From contig NC_092270.1 in NCBI RefSeq assembly GCF_036320965.1, positions 16,571,575 to 16,635,574 of the forward strand: a DNA stretch of 64,000 nucleotides. Direction: 5' to 3'. This DNA comes from Panulirus ornatus (taxonomy: Eukaryota > Arthropoda > Malacostraca > Decapoda > Palinuridae). Positions 11,608 through 23,589 of this stretch are shown here, piece by piece (the stretch's first letter is position 1; every line of letters starts with the position of its first letter). Below the pieces are notes generated by a model. The model worked only from the letters and a program-made list of their open reading frames with translations, ran no database searches and was not told the origin of the DNA. The position numbers were made by a program, and so were the translations under genes.

Positions 11608-14600
11608 TAGGAAAAGACAACAAAGGCCACATTTGTTCACACTCATTCTCTAGCTGTCATGTGTAATGCACTGAAACCACAGCTCCCTTTCCACATCCAG
11701 GCCCCACAAAACTTTCCATGGTTTACCTCAAACGCTTCACATTCCCTGGTTCAATCCATTGACAGCATGTCGACTTCGATATGCCACATCGTTCCAATTC
11801 ACTCTATTCCTTGCACACCTTTCACCCTCCTATATGTTCAGGCCCCAATCACTCAAAATCTTTTTCACTCCATCCTTCCACCTCCAATTTGGTCTCCCTT
11901 TTCTCGTTCCCTCCACCTCTGACACATATATCCTTTTTGTTAATCTTTCCTCACTGATTCTCTCCACGTGACCAAACCATTTCAATTCACCCTCTTCTGC
12001 TCTCTCAACCACACCCTTTAAATTTTCACACATCTCTCTTACCCTTTCATTACTCACTCGATCAAACCACCTCACACCACATATTGTCCTCAAACATTTC
12101 ATTTCCAACACCCACCCTCCTTTGCACAACCTTATCTATAGCCCATGCCTTGCAACCATATAACATCCTTGGAACCACTATTCCTTCAAACATATCCATT
12201 TCTGCTCTCTGAGATAATGTTCTCACCTTCCACACATTCTTCAACGCTCCCAGAACCTTCACCACCTCCCCACCCTGTGACTAACTTCCGCTTTCATGGT
12301 TCCATCCACTGCTAAATCCACTTTCAGATATCTAAAACACTTCACTTCCTCCAGTTTTTCTCCATTCAAACTTACTTCCCAATTAACTTGTCTCTCAACC
12401 CTACTGAACTTAATAACCTTGCTCTTATTCACTTTTTCTCCCAGCTTTCTTCTTTCACGCACTTTACCAAACTCAGTCACCAACTTCTGCAGTTTCTCGC
12501 CCGAACCAGCCACTATCACTGTATCATCAGGGAACAACAACTGACTCACTTCCCAAGCCCTCTCATCCACAACAGACTGCATACTTGCCCCACTCTCCAA
12601 AATTATTGCATTCTTCTCCCTAACAACCCCATCCATAAACAAATTAAACAACCATGGAGACATCATGCACCCCTACTGCAAACTGACTCACTGGGAACCA
12701 TTCATTTTCCTCCCTTCCTACTCATACACATGCCTTACATCCTTGATAAAAACTTTTCACTGCTTCTAGCAATTTACCTCCCACACCATATACTTTTAAT
12801 ACCTTCCACAAAGCATCTCTATCAACTCTTATCATATGCCTTCTCCAGATCCATAAATACTACATACAAATCCATCTGTTTTTCTAAGTATTTCTCACAT
12901 ACATTCTTCAAAGCAAACACCTGATCCACACATCCTCTACCACTTCTGAAAATGCACTGCTCCTCCCCAATCTGATGCTTTGTACATGCCTTTACCCTCT
13001 CAATCAATACCCTCCCATATGATTTCCCAACAAACTCAACAAACTTATACCTCTGTGATTTGAACACTCACCTTTATCCCATTTGCCTTTGTACAATGGC
13101 ACTATGCATGCATTTCGCCAATCCTCAGGCAATTCACCATGAACCATACATACATTGAATATCCTTACCAACCAGTCAACAACACACTCATCCCCTTTTT
13201 TTAATAAATTCCACTGAAATACCATCCAAACCCAACGCCTTGCCAGCTTTCATCTTCCGCAATGCTATCAATGCCTCTTCTTTGTTCACCAAACCATTCT
13301 CCTTGACCCTTTCTTTTCGCACACCACCTCAACCAAAACACCCTATATCTGCCACTCTGTCATCATACACATTCAACAAACCTTCAAAATACTAACTCCA
13401 TCCCCTTTAGCCCCCTTCACCGATGTTCCCATTTGTTCTCTTGTCTTATGCACTTTATTTACATACATCTTTTTATTCTCCCTAAAATTTAATGATACTC
13501 TCTCACCCCAACTCTCATTTGCCCTCTTTTTCACTTCTTACACCTTTCTCTTGACCTCCTGCCTCTTTCTTTTATGCATCTCCCAGTCATTCACACTACT
13601 TCCCTGCAAAAATCGTTCAAACACCTCTCTCTTCTCTTTCACTAACATTCTTACTTCTTCATCCCACCACTCACTACCCTTTAAACTACCCACCTCCCAC
13701 CTTTCTCTTGCCACAAGCCTCTTTTGTGCAAGCCATCACTGTTTCCTTAAATACATTCCATCCCTCCCCCACTCCGTTTCGTCATTTGCTCTCACCTTTT
13801 TCCATTCTGCACTCAATCTCTCCCGGTACTTCCTCACACAAGTCTCCTTTCCAAGTTCACTTACTCTCACCACTCTCTTCACCCTAACATTCTTCTTTCT
13901 TTTCTGAAAACCTCTACAAATCTTCACCTTCGCCTCCACAAGATAATGATCAGACATCCCTCCAGTTGCCTCTCTCTGCACATTAACATCCAAAAGTTTC
14001 TCTTTCATGCGCCTATCACTTAACAAGTAATCCAATAATGCTCTTTGGCCATCTCTTCTGCTTACAGATGTATACTTATGTTGGAAGGGATCACAGGAAG
14101 AAGTGTACTTATGTATATCTCTATTTTTATACCAAGTATTTCCAACCACCAGTCATTTTTCAGCACACAAATCTACAAGCTCTTCACCATTTCCAACACT
14201 GAACACCTTATGTACAACAATAATACCCTCAACTGGGACATTACTCACCTTTGCATTCAAATCACCCATCACTATAACCCGGCCTCATGCATCAAAGCTG
14301 CTAACACACTCACTCAACTGCTCCCAAAACACTTGCCTCTCATGATCTTTCTCCTCATGATCATGTGCATAGGCACCAGTAATCACCCATCTCTCTCTAT
14401 CCTTGTTCAGTTTTACCCATATCATTCTAGAGTTTAATTTCTTATGCTCTATCACATACTCCCACAACTCCTGTTTCATGAGTAGTGCTACTCCTTCCTT
14501 TGTTCTTGTCCTCTCACTAAAGCCCAACTTTACTCTCAAGTCATTCCCAAACCACTCTTCCCCTTTACCCTTGAACTTTGTTTCACACAGAGCCAAAACA

Positions 14601-14862
14601 TCCAGGTTCTTTTCCTCACACATACTACCTGTCTCTTCTTTTTCCTCATCTTGGGTACATCCACACACATTTGGACACCCCAATTTGAGCCTTCGAGGAG
14701 GATGAGCACTCCCTGCATGACTCCTTCTTCTATTTCCTCTTTTAGAAAGTTAAGATATAAGGAGGGGTTTCTAGCCCCTCACTCCTGTCCCCTTTACTCG
14801 CCTTCTATGACACTCAGGGAATGCGTGGGAAGTTTTCTTTCTCCACTATCCCCCGGGGATAT
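11608..14862 (-). mobile_element. LINE-A copy, long but degraded, tail missing
   Basis: From the middle of the 3' UTR (GCTAGGAAAAGACAACAAAG) it runs in reverse through RT, linker and endonuclease to the leader and the 5' palindrome at about 14850-14862. Open fragments include the RT core (12259-12666, with FPDD in place of FADD), motif A to 2 pieces (12822-13225), the SDH end of the endonuclease (13736-14149) and the N-terminal endonuclease (14285-14683). At least six frame breaks make it an old pseudogene. The outer 3' UTR and tail are absent: it joins the inverted 5' segment at 11607 through a short GGTAG-type overlap. Confidence 0.8.
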
Positions 14863-14897
14863 ATGTATATATATATTATATCTGTATTATATATATT

Positions 14898-15123
14898 TTG
14901 CTTTGTCGCTGTCTCCCGTGTTAGCAAGGTAGCGCAAGGAAACAGACGAAAGAAATGGCCCAACCCACTCACATACACAGATATATACATACACATCCAC
15001 ACACACAAATATACATACCTATACATCTCAACGTATACATATATATACACACACAGACATATACATATATACACACAGACATATACATATATACACGTGT
15101 ACATAATTCATACTGTCTGCCTT
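14898..15123 (-). mobile_element. LINE-A tail-only copy
   Basis: A very short 5'-truncated copy: reverse tail block, the TATA/CATA-rich 3' UTR, and an end at CATACTGTCTGCCTT. It is separated from the 5' end of the previous copy by about 35 bp of AT-rich sequence, which could be its own tail. Its truncated end sits directly in the Jockey-like RT relic. Confidence 0.75.
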
Positions 15124-16965
15124 GTGTGCATTGTAGTATGTGATATCTAGAAAGTTTGATGTTTTACCAAGTAGGAGAGGCTGTACGTTTAAGGTGACTA
15201 GTGAGTATGAACTGGATTTGTGTCTCCTTGGTATTAAAAGAGTGATTGAAGATTTTTGTGGAGGTGCAGTCATTTTTTTATGGGGGAATCATCGTTCCCA
15301 TTGTGTAATGTAGTGCTGCATGTTTGATGTTACTACTGTGGTGTCAGGGTGTTGTGATGTCATTGTGAGGTCATTTGTATATGAAAGGACTTTTGTGTTG
15401 ACATTTGCCTGAGGCAGTGGGAGGTCATGTAAAAAGAGATTAAAGAGAGTTGGAGAAAAACTTTTCTTTGGGAACTCCAGTGTCAAGTTTACATGTTTTT
15501 ATAGGTAAAGCCATTGTGAGTGACTGGTATGGTAGCCATCTTTGAGATCGGCCAACTACTTTTTTTCGTTGTTGTGAGGGTGGTGCCAAGTATTTTTTGC
15601 AGAGCTTTGTCAGGAGACTGTGTCAAATACTTTGTAAATGTGTATAGCCATTAGTACGGGCAGAGTGGGGGATTGTGATTGGTTAAATCCATCAAGGATA
15701 TGTTGCATGAGGTCATTGTGTCATGTGGTGATATAGTATTTGGGTCTGTAACCATGCTGAGTGGGTGAGAGTGGAATGTTTTGTTTAATTTTGTAGCGGA
15801 CCAGTTTTTCTTAGAGTTCCCATACTAAGGATGGACGTGATATAGGGCAGAAGGAGGAATTGGGTGATTAAGTGAATTTTAGGATTGGTATTACATTAGT
15901 AAGTTTCCAGATATTAGGCACAAGTTGTACCTTTCTAATCTGGCACTCTGTGGTCTGGTAACTCCCATGGTCCAGCACCTTTTGAATCGCCACCATTAGT
16001 TTTTAATTTGTGGATCTCCCACCAGGGCAGTGCTGTTAGCAGTACTAAGGTGCCAAAATCTGTGTTAACTGGAGGCGAGGTAATTAAGAGTCCTGTTGAT
16101 TTCTTATATTAAGCTGTATTTTAGCCCTTCAGGATATCATCCAAGAGACCAAGAGGAGCAGAAGATGATGTGAAAGTTTTATATGTTGTCAAGGCTTGTA
16201 GCAAGAAAGCTTATTAAGGTTTTAATTGCATTGTTTGTATCAGTGGGAGTGACAGGTGGGTAGGCAGTTGTTTCTGGAAAGATTTTGTGTTGGTTTTTCA
16301 CTACTTTTTTGTTGAGGGGTGAGGTTGGTTTGTGGCTGATTTATTAGTAGTGTCTTATAAGTATGTTTGTGTGATTTTTAGAGAAGAGATTTCATTGGAA
16401 TGTGTCAGGTGTGCTTCTTGAGTTGGCTGGTAGAATGGTGCAATAAGAGTGAATTTTCTTTAATATGCACCAGAGTTGGTTGCTGCAGGTCTTGATCTTG
16501 ATTCATTATGATGAAAAAGGAGTGCCGGTTTTTAGTTTATCTTTGAGCGATTTAGTGAAAGTGTAATGTATAGTTTGAATTTGTTCTTAGATTTCTCTTG
16601 ATGGTGGGTGTTTTCTTTGTTTTATGATGTAACTTGTAGGGAGAAATTTGTGAAGTATTATTCTCTGCACCCTTGTGTTATGAATTTTTTGCTGGCTTGG
16701 CTGAAGATGTTGATGAAGTGTGAGACTGCACGATCTAGGGACGAAAAAGCATCTGTAATGAAGTTTTGAAGTATTGTTTGCATGTAGTGTGTGAGGGCTA
16801 GCCAAGCTTCTTTCTTTTAATTTGTGCAAGTTTTTTTGGTAATTTTGTTGATTGGATAGGTTAGATAGTCTTACTGTATCTAGATGGGCAGCTGGTAAGA
16901 GGATAGTTCATGCTGTATTCTCCAGTTGGTTCTCGTGTGTTGTGCTGATGAGTAGAAGTGTGGGT
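15124..16965 (-). pseudogene. Jockey-like LINE, linker and RT relic
   Basis: Minus-strand translation, with many stops, shows the order expected of a Jockey-superfamily ORF2: ATSLDNI-type RT start near 16180; IWKLTNVIPILKF near 15890; SPTQHGYRPK near 15750; KVFDTVS (motif A) near 15630; SPTLFNLFLHDLPLPQ (motif B) near 15430; YTNDLTM where YADD is expected near 15370; and VTLNVQPLLLGKTSNFLDI (thumb) near 15190. The catalytic box is mutated, so the copy is dead. It belongs to a different family from LINE-A and is clearly older. The next part of the protein continues at 8585 and below. Confidence 0.65.
15920..16135. other. Possible DNA-transposon or MITE fragment inside the Jockey-like relic
   Basis: RT-like translation stops on one side of this stretch and resumes on the other, suggesting an insertion of about 215 bp. 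The left end carries TCTAATCTGGCACTCTGTGG followed by further TGGTNNGG-like steps. That style recalls the ends of pogo/Tigger-type elements. I could not find matching inverted termini or a clear duplication, so the identity is open. Confidence 0.3.
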
Positions 16966-16974
16966 TGTCAAAAA

Positions 16975-17256
16975 TTGGTTCCAGCAACATCCAGAAATTA
17001 TGCTGTTGTTACATCCACCTAATTCCCCAGACCTGATCCCAATATAAAATGTTTAGGCAGCTGTGGTCCATAAAATTGGAATTATTGCTCCTACAACTAC
17101 TGCCAGAGTAAGGAGGAACTCACCGCTAGAGCAAAGTTGACATGGGAAAGCCAGAGAAGCCAAGCTGGATGTGACCTGATAAAGGAGCTGGCAGTATCCA
17201 TGCCTCAGAGGCTAAGTGACATCATTGGTACTGTGGATGCTTATACGTTTTATTAA
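16975..17256 (+). pseudogene. Tc1/mariner transposase C-terminal relic
   Basis: The plus strand reads HPPNSPDLIPI then a stop and NV, the block around the last catalytic acid of Tc1/mariner transposases (usually SPDLNPIENVW). After a frameshift it continues as CDLIKELAVSMPQRLSDI and ends at DAYTFY plus stop, matching the usual short C-terminal end. Internal stops and the frameshift make it inactive. Only about 90 codons remain and I could not identify the terminal inverted repeats, so its limits are unknown. Confidence 0.65.
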
Positions 17257-18176
17257 AGTAAATAAATTAATTAACTCTTGCCTCATTTTTTTTTATGAAT
17301 TATGACATAACTCTTGGAAATAGCAACTCTAAAATAGTAAGAATTACTTCAAGATTTTATTCACATGATAACAAAATATTTGGCTCAAATGTGTTTGATC
17401 ATCCCATAACAAATACTACTTTTGATATATCTTCCTTTTCATTTGAAGGTATTATAATCAGCAAATGATCACAGTAATGAAGAGAGCAAGGCTACCAACA
17501 TGGGCCATTAAGAGGAACATTGATGAGAAATTTTCATCTGTCATCTCATACTGTTTAACACTGCTGGGGTGAACAGACTTTTTTTTGCAGATAGTACATG
17601 CAGCATTTCTGCAATCTAGATGATGGCCTCACTCTTTATTTTACTTCATTTGTCAAAGACAAGCAAATGTGACATACATAATAAGTATTGATTGATAATT
17701 CATTCACAGTGAACAGAATCTGTTTAGTAATGTTTCAAGGGTGTTATCATTCTAAGAAAACATTGTAAATCTAACTTAGCACTGTGATTGTGATGACATG
17801 GCTGAGGAAATACATGCCAGATGCTGACATGGTCATTTACTTGGTGGACAAAGTGCACGAAACACTTAAAACCTTGTTGATAAAAAGAAATCATCCTATA
17901 CCCATACAAGTTGTTTCTTTGAGTCCTGGAAGTATGTACTAGGATATAAACTATTTGTCATAGATTATCAGTTTTGAAACCATGTGTAAAGTACCAAACA
18001 AAAAATATGCTGTAAAATGTATTAGATGTCCAAACTTTTTTTAAGGTCATGGGCTTGCACCCAGCTTTATGCCATTGCTCTTAATGGAGTTACTTTTCAC
18101 AGTGCCTAAAGGACATATCACTAATCAAAATGTCTTTTAAGTGCATGTAAATGGGTTAATACTTCGTTCTCATGTG
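17257..18176. other. Unassigned AT-rich DNA
   Basis: No gene or repeat recognised. It ends at the left copy of the 12-bp target-site duplication of the next LINE-A copy. Confidence 0.4.
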
Positions 18177-18188
18177 ATGATATATAAT
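18177..18188. repeat. 12-bp target-site duplication, left copy
   Basis: ATGATATATAAT is found here and at 21238-21249, at the tail and the 5' truncation point of the intervening LINE-A copy. It is AT-rich, as are the other target sites in this window. Confidence 0.85.
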
Positions 18189-21100
18189 TTATTTATTATT
18201 TATTTATTTATTTTGCTTTGTTGCTGTCTCTCGCATTAGCGAGGTAGCGCAAGGAAACAGACGAAAGAATGGCCCAACCCACCCACATACACATGTATAT
18301 ACATACACGTCCTCACACACAAATATACATACCTATACATCTCAATGTACACATATATATACACACACAGACATATACATACATACACATGTATATAATT
18401 CATACTGTCTGCCTTTATTTGTTCCCATCGCCACCTCGCCACACATGGAATAACAACCCCCTCCCCCCCTGATGTGCGTGAGGTAGCGCTAGGAAAAGAC
18501 ACCAAAGGCCCCATTCGTTCACACTCAGTCTCTAGCTGTCATGTAATAATGCACCGAAACCATAGCTCCCTTTCCACATCCAGGCCCTACAGAACTTTCC
18601 ATGGTTTACCCCAGACGCTTCACATGCCCTGGTTCAATCCATTGACAGCACGTCGACCCCGGTATACCACATCGTTCCAATTCACTCTATTCCTTGCACG
18701 CCTTTCACCCTCCTGCATGTTCAGGCCCCGATCACTCAAAATCTTTTTCACTCCATCTTTCCACCTCCAATTTGGTCTCCCACTTCTCCTCATTCCCTCC
18801 ACCTGACACATATATCCTCTTTGTCAATCTTTCCTCACTCATTCTCTCCATGTGACCAAACCATTTCAAAACACACTCTTCTGCTCTCTCAACCACACTC
18901 TTTTTATTTCCACACATCTCTCTTACCCTTACATTACTTACTCGATCAAACCACCTCACACCACATATTGTCCTCAAACATCTCATTTTCAGCACATCCA
19001 CCCTCCTGCACACAACTCTATCCATAGCCCACGCCTCGCAACCACACAACATTGTTGGAACCACTATTCCTTCAAACATACCCATTTTTGCTTTCCGAGA
19101 TAATGTTCTCGACTTCCAAACATTCTTCAAGGCTCCCAGAATTTTCGCCCCCCCCCCACCCTATGATTCACTTCCGTTTCCATGGTTCCATCCGCTGCCA
19201 GATCCACTCCCAGATATCTAAAACACTTCACTTCCTCCAGTTTTTCTCCATTCAAACTTACCTCCCAATTGACTTGACCCTCAACCCTACTGTACCTAAT
19301 AACCTTGCTCTTATTCACATTTACTCTTAACATTCTTCTTTCACATACTTTACCAAACTCAGTCACCAGCTTCTGCAGTTTCTTACATGAATCAGCCACC
19401 AGCGCTGTATCATCAGCGAACAACAACTGACTCACTTCCCAAGCTCTCTCATCCACAACTGACTGCATACTTGCCCCTCTTTCCAAAACTCTTGCATTCA
19501 CCTCCCTAACAACCCCATCCATAAACAAATTAAACAACCATGGAGACATCACACACCCCTGCCTCAAACCTACATTCACTGAGAACCAATCACTTTCCTC
19601 TCTTCCTACACTTACACATGCCTTACATCCTCGATAAAAACTTTTCACTGCTTCTAACAACTTGCCTCCCACACCATGTATTCTTGAAACCTTCCACAGA
19701 GCATCTCTATCAACTCTATCATATGCCTTCTCCAGATCAATAAATGCTACACACAAATCCATTTGTTTTTCTAAGTATTTCTCACATACATTCTTCAAAG
19801 CAAACACCTGATCCACACATCCCCTACAACTTCTGAAACCACACTGCTCTTCCCCAATCTGATGCTCTGTCCATGCCTTCACCCTCTCAATCAGTACCCT
19901 CCCATATAATTTCCCAGGAATACTCAACAAACTTATACCTCTGTAATTTGAGCACTCACTTTTATCCCCTTTGCCTTTGTACAATGGCACTATGCAAGCA
20001 TTCCGCCAATCCTCAGGCACCTCACCATGAATCATACATACATTAAATAACCTTACCAACCAGTCAACAATACAGTCACCCCCTTTTTTAATAAATTCCA
20101 CTGCAATACCATCCAAACCTGCTGCCTTGCCGGCTTTCATCTTCTGTAAAGCTTTTACTACCTCTTCTCTATTTACCAAATCATTTTCCCTAACCCTCTC
20201 ACTTTGCACACCACCTCGACCAAAACACCCTAAATCTGCCACTCTATCATCAAACACATTCAACAAACCTTCAAAATACTCACTCCATCTCCTTCTCACT
20301 TCACCACTACTTGTTATCACCTCCCCATTTGCCCCCTTCACTGAAGTTCCCATTTGCTCCCTTGTCTTACGCACTTTATTTACCTCCTTCCAAAACATCT
20401 TTTTATTCTCCCTGATATTTAATGATGCTCTCTCACCCCAACTCTCATTTGCCCTCTTTTTCACCTCTTGCACCTTTCTCTTGACCTCCTGCCTCTTTCT
20501 TTTATACCTCTCCCACTCATTTGCATTTTTTCCCTGCAAAAATCGTCCAAATGCCTCTCTCTTCTCTTTCACTAATAATCCTACTTCTTCATCCCACCAC
20601 TCACTACCTTTTCTAATCAACCCACCTCCCACGCTTCTTATGCCACAAGCATCTTTTGCGCAAGCCATCACTGCTTCCCTAAATACATCCCATTCCTCCC
20701 CCACTCCCCTTACCTCCTTTGTTCTCACCTTTTTCCATTCTGTACTCAGTCTCTCCTGGTACTTCCTCACACAAGTCTCCTTCCCAAGCTCACTTACTCT
20801 CACCACTCTCTTCACCCCAACATTCTCTCTTCTTTTCTGAAAACCCCTACAAATCTTCACCTTCGCCTCCACAAGATAATGATCAGACGTCCCTCCAGTT
20901 GCACCTCTCAGCACATTAACATCCAAAAGTCTCTCTTTCGTGCGTCTATCAATTAACACGTAATCCAATAACGCTCTCTGGCCATCTCTCCTTCTTACAT
21001 ACGTATACTTACGTATATCTCGCTTTTTAAACCAGGTATTTCCCAATCACCAGTCCTCTTTCAGCACATAAATCTACAAGCTCTTCACCATTTCCATTTA

Positions 21101-21237
21101 CAACACTGAACACTCCATGTATACCAATTATTCCCTCAACTGTCACATTACTCACCTTTGCATTCAAATCACCCATCACTATAACCCGGTCTCGTGCATC
21201 AAAACCACTAACACACTCATTCAGCTGCTCCCAAAAA
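18189..21237 (-). mobile_element. LINE-A copy, 5'-truncated, well preserved
   Basis: Reverse tail and full 3' UTR on the left, coding up to the middle of the endonuclease (FWEQLNECVSGFDARD) on the right, where truncation occurs. The 12-bp duplication marks both ends. Long open frames with few breaks make it one of the youngest-looking copies here. Confidence 0.9.
19127..21046 (-). pseudogene. LINE-A endonuclease end plus RT, 639-codon open block
   Basis: In order: the end of the endonuclease with GGTSDHYLVEAKV near residue 53 (the SDH motif that positions the catalytic His), a basic linker, RT motifs 0-2 (NACIVPLYKGKGDKSECSNY near 340), motif A (FIDLEKAYDRVDRD near 431), motif B (GLRQGCVMSPWLFNLF near 484), and an intact FADD box near 535. 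A frameshift in a run of C at 19149-19158 ends the block; the RT C-terminus continues in another frame at 18732-19130. The endonuclease N-terminus is absent through 5' truncation, or lies in a neighbouring frame (21027-21257). The copy could not move by itself. Confidence 0.85.
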
Positions 21238-21249
21238 ATGATATATAAT

Positions 21250-21453
21250 GTATGCATTATTCATTTCAAGGGAATTATGAGCAGTTTTACTCTTTCTGAG
21301 ATTAGCATGTTTCTTAGAATTCCAAAGCTAATCATATCACGCATTATATCAGTGCAGTATCATCACCCGATATTACTGATGTATTTTCAGTAGTTCAGAG
21401 TGTAAAATGTGACATACTGTGAGAAAACTTTCTAAAGACAACCCTCTTGTTTC
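21250..21453 (+). other. 3' end of intron before zinc-finger exon 1
   Basis: The sequence ends in a pyrimidine-rich tract and CAG (CTCTTGTTTCAG). The last 80 bp or so align with the region before the second zinc-finger exon (51740-51831): both share TTTCTAAAGACAA or CTCTAAAGACAA close to the acceptor. Sharing of intron sequence points to gene duplication with the intron rather than retroposition. Confidence 0.6.
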
Positions 21454-21505
21454 AGATAGTAAGTAAAATGGCACCTCAAGACTACAAAGAGAGCAGAAAC
21501 TGATT

Positions 21506-22399
21506 ATGTCTTATGGAGAGAAAAGGTTTCCTTATGAGAAAGGCAGGAAATTATGTTCACAAGAGGATCTCCAGAAGCATATGCTTTTGAACAATTGTGA
21601 AAAAAAAAGTGGTTGCACTGAAAGTGGGAAATTAGATTCAGATAACAGAAATCTCCAGAATCATTTCCTTGTACAGAATAGTTTGGAAGATTTAGGACAT
21701 GTGAAAAAATTTAGATGTGATATATGTGAAAAACTGTTTCTACACAAAAATGTTCTCCAAACACATTTAGTCATACATAGTGGTGTGAAAAGGTTTGGGT
21801 GTGATGTTTGTGGGAAACAGTTTTTTCAGAAAGGTAATCTTCATCAACATTTGCCTGTACACAGTGGTGTGAAAAGGTTTGGATGTGATGAATGTGGGAA
21901 AATGTTTTTACAAAAAAGTCATCTTCAACGACATTTGTTGGTGCATAGTGGTGCGAGAAAGTTTGGATGCAATGAATGTGGAAAACTCTTCTTTCAGAAC
22001 AATCATCTTCAACGACATTTGCTTGTACACAGTGGTGTGAAAAGATTTGGATGTGATGAATGTGGAAAACTGTTTGTGCAGAAAAGTAATCTTCAACGAC
22101 ATTTGCTGGAGCACGGTGGTGTAAAAAGGTTTGAATGTGATGAATGTGGGAAACTGTTTGTGCGGAAAAGTCATCTTCAGCGACATTTACTTCTGCATAG
22201 TGGTGTAAAAAAGTTTGAATGTGATGAATGTGGAAAACTGTTTCTGCAAAAAAGTAATCTTCATCAACATTTACTTATGCACAGTGGTGTGAAAAAGTTT
22301 GGATGTGATGAATGCGGGAAACTGTTTACACGAAAAGGTGATCTCGTGAGACATATGTATGTACACACAGGTATGAAAATGTCAGGATGTGATATGTAG
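21506..22399 (+). CDS. C2H2 zinc-finger protein, terminal exon (8 fingers)
   Basis: An open frame of 297 codons encodes eight tandem C2H2 fingers from about residue 71 to 287, each repeating at 28 residues with the pattern C-x2-C-GKLF-x6-L-x2-H-x3-H. An N-terminal part with degenerate fingers (near 17-26 and 44-56) precedes them. The linkers read HSGVKKFGCDE, not the usual TGEKPY, and are nearly identical between fingers, which suggests recent expansion. Such proteins normally bind DNA in the nucleus; target and role are unknown. The exon follows a likely splice acceptor at 21453. The ATG chosen is the first in frame, but the frame may enter from an upstream exon. A stop follows the last finger after TGMKMSGCDM. 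Confidence 0.8.
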   Translation: MSYGEKRFPYEKGRKLCSQEDLQKHMLLNNCEKKSGCTESGKLDSDNRNLQNHFLVQNSLEDLGHVKKFRCDICEKLFLHKNVLQTHLVIHSGVKRFGCDVCGKQFFQKGNLHQHLPVHSGVKRFGCDECGKMFLQKSHLQRHLLVHSGARKFGCNECGKLFFQNNHLQRHLLVHSGVKRFGCDECGKLFVQKSNLQRHLLEHGGVKRFECDECGKLFVRKSHLQRHLLLHSGVKKFECDECGKLFLQKSNLHQHLLMHSGVKKFGCDECGKLFTRKGDLVRHMYVHTGMKMSGCDM

Positions 22400-23565
22400 T
22401 ATATTGGTAATTTATTATAATTATGATTACTATTGTTATTAATCATGCAACTCCTGGACCCCTTTCACTGAAGGGGCTCCTGCAGCTACTTCATATAGCA
22501 GGGAAATGATGGACTCCTTGGGGTGAGATGTCCCTCAATAGGACTGTACTCTTTTCACCAAGAGATGATAATACAGCCTCACCAAAGGGAACTTTTCACA
22601 CACACTGTAGCCACACGCAGGCAGAGTTTGGTAACATCTATATTGAAATAGTCTCTTTGTTTATTTTGCTGCACAAATGAAGCTCCTTTCTTTCTATAGT
22701 GGGTTCCTTTTGCAGTCTGTACTAAAGCTTTCCAGAATAATTTGTGTTTTGGCTACAACTGGAATATTTTCTCTCACTCTTAATTACTATATGTTAGAAT
22801 GTGGGAAACCATTTGTGGAGTAAAATCTGAATAATAACCATATATTTAGCAAGCAAGGGGTATAACTTAGACTTGAGGGGAGATTTTATTTTGTCTCCCT
22901 TTTTTATCTTGCCTATAAGATATTGATGCCTCAAAAATTGGAGGATGTAGATAAGTTTGGGGAAAATGTTGTGTAAAGAAATGAAAGTGTAAAGTATAAA
23001 TTTGTACAAAAATAAAGTTGTCTTTGTTTTAAGAAGGGCATCAGTAGTGCCTAGTGACTTAGTCATGTATGGTGACTGCTAACTCAGTAATACCATTCAA
23101 TATTTGGATTTACCATAAAACAACAGTTAATAGCCATAGCAAGCAGTGCCAACAGAACTGGAGCTGGAAATGTAGGAGAGATTGGAAAGCTAACTAATAT
23201 AGCAAAATCGCAGTTATAGATAAGGCATAATTTGATGAGACTGTAGTCCTACCTACCCACGAGGGAGTGAAACTAGAGCAAAAAATATATGGCAAGTGTT
23301 TTAAAGGCCAACATGAATTGTGGCAAAGATTAGTTGTGTAATGATAATGAATGACAAGAAACAAGAATTGTAGTGACATATTTTCACAGACTATTCAGGT
23401 GAAACATTCTGGTCATTTGGTGCCAAAGGAAAACGTTTTGATGTAATAAAGTGTAGCAACACATTCCTTGCTCAGCAAACCTCCCTCTTTCTCAGCCTCA
23501 AATACCAAGAGGATGGCAATCAAAACACTTAGTTTTGGGGTACATAGAATAGAGCTTGTTTCACC
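22400..23565 (+). other. 3' region of zinc-finger gene 1 and unassigned DNA
   Basis: Likely 3' UTR to about 23035, then AT-rich DNA. Around 22700-22830 are TGCAGTCTGTACT and a degenerate finger remnant (GAATGTGGGAAACCATTTG) that have counterparts at 53155-53250 after the second gene. No other gene is seen. Confidence 0.5.
23011..23016 (+). promoter_or_regulatory. Candidate polyadenylation signal for zinc-finger gene 1
   Basis: AATAAA followed by a T/G-rich stretch (GTTGTCTTTG), about 610 bp after the stop codon. The matching place after the second zinc-finger gene also carries AATAAAG (53749), with related flanks. Confidence 0.5.
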
Positions 23566-23589
23566 ATGTTACAGTATATTGTATATGGA

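Noticed and set aside
14821..15150. Tyr/Ile/His-rich ORFs in TATA/CATA regions
   Set aside because: These translate the alternating purine/pyrimidine 3' UTR of LINE-A and simple repeats; they appear on both strands and in several frames.
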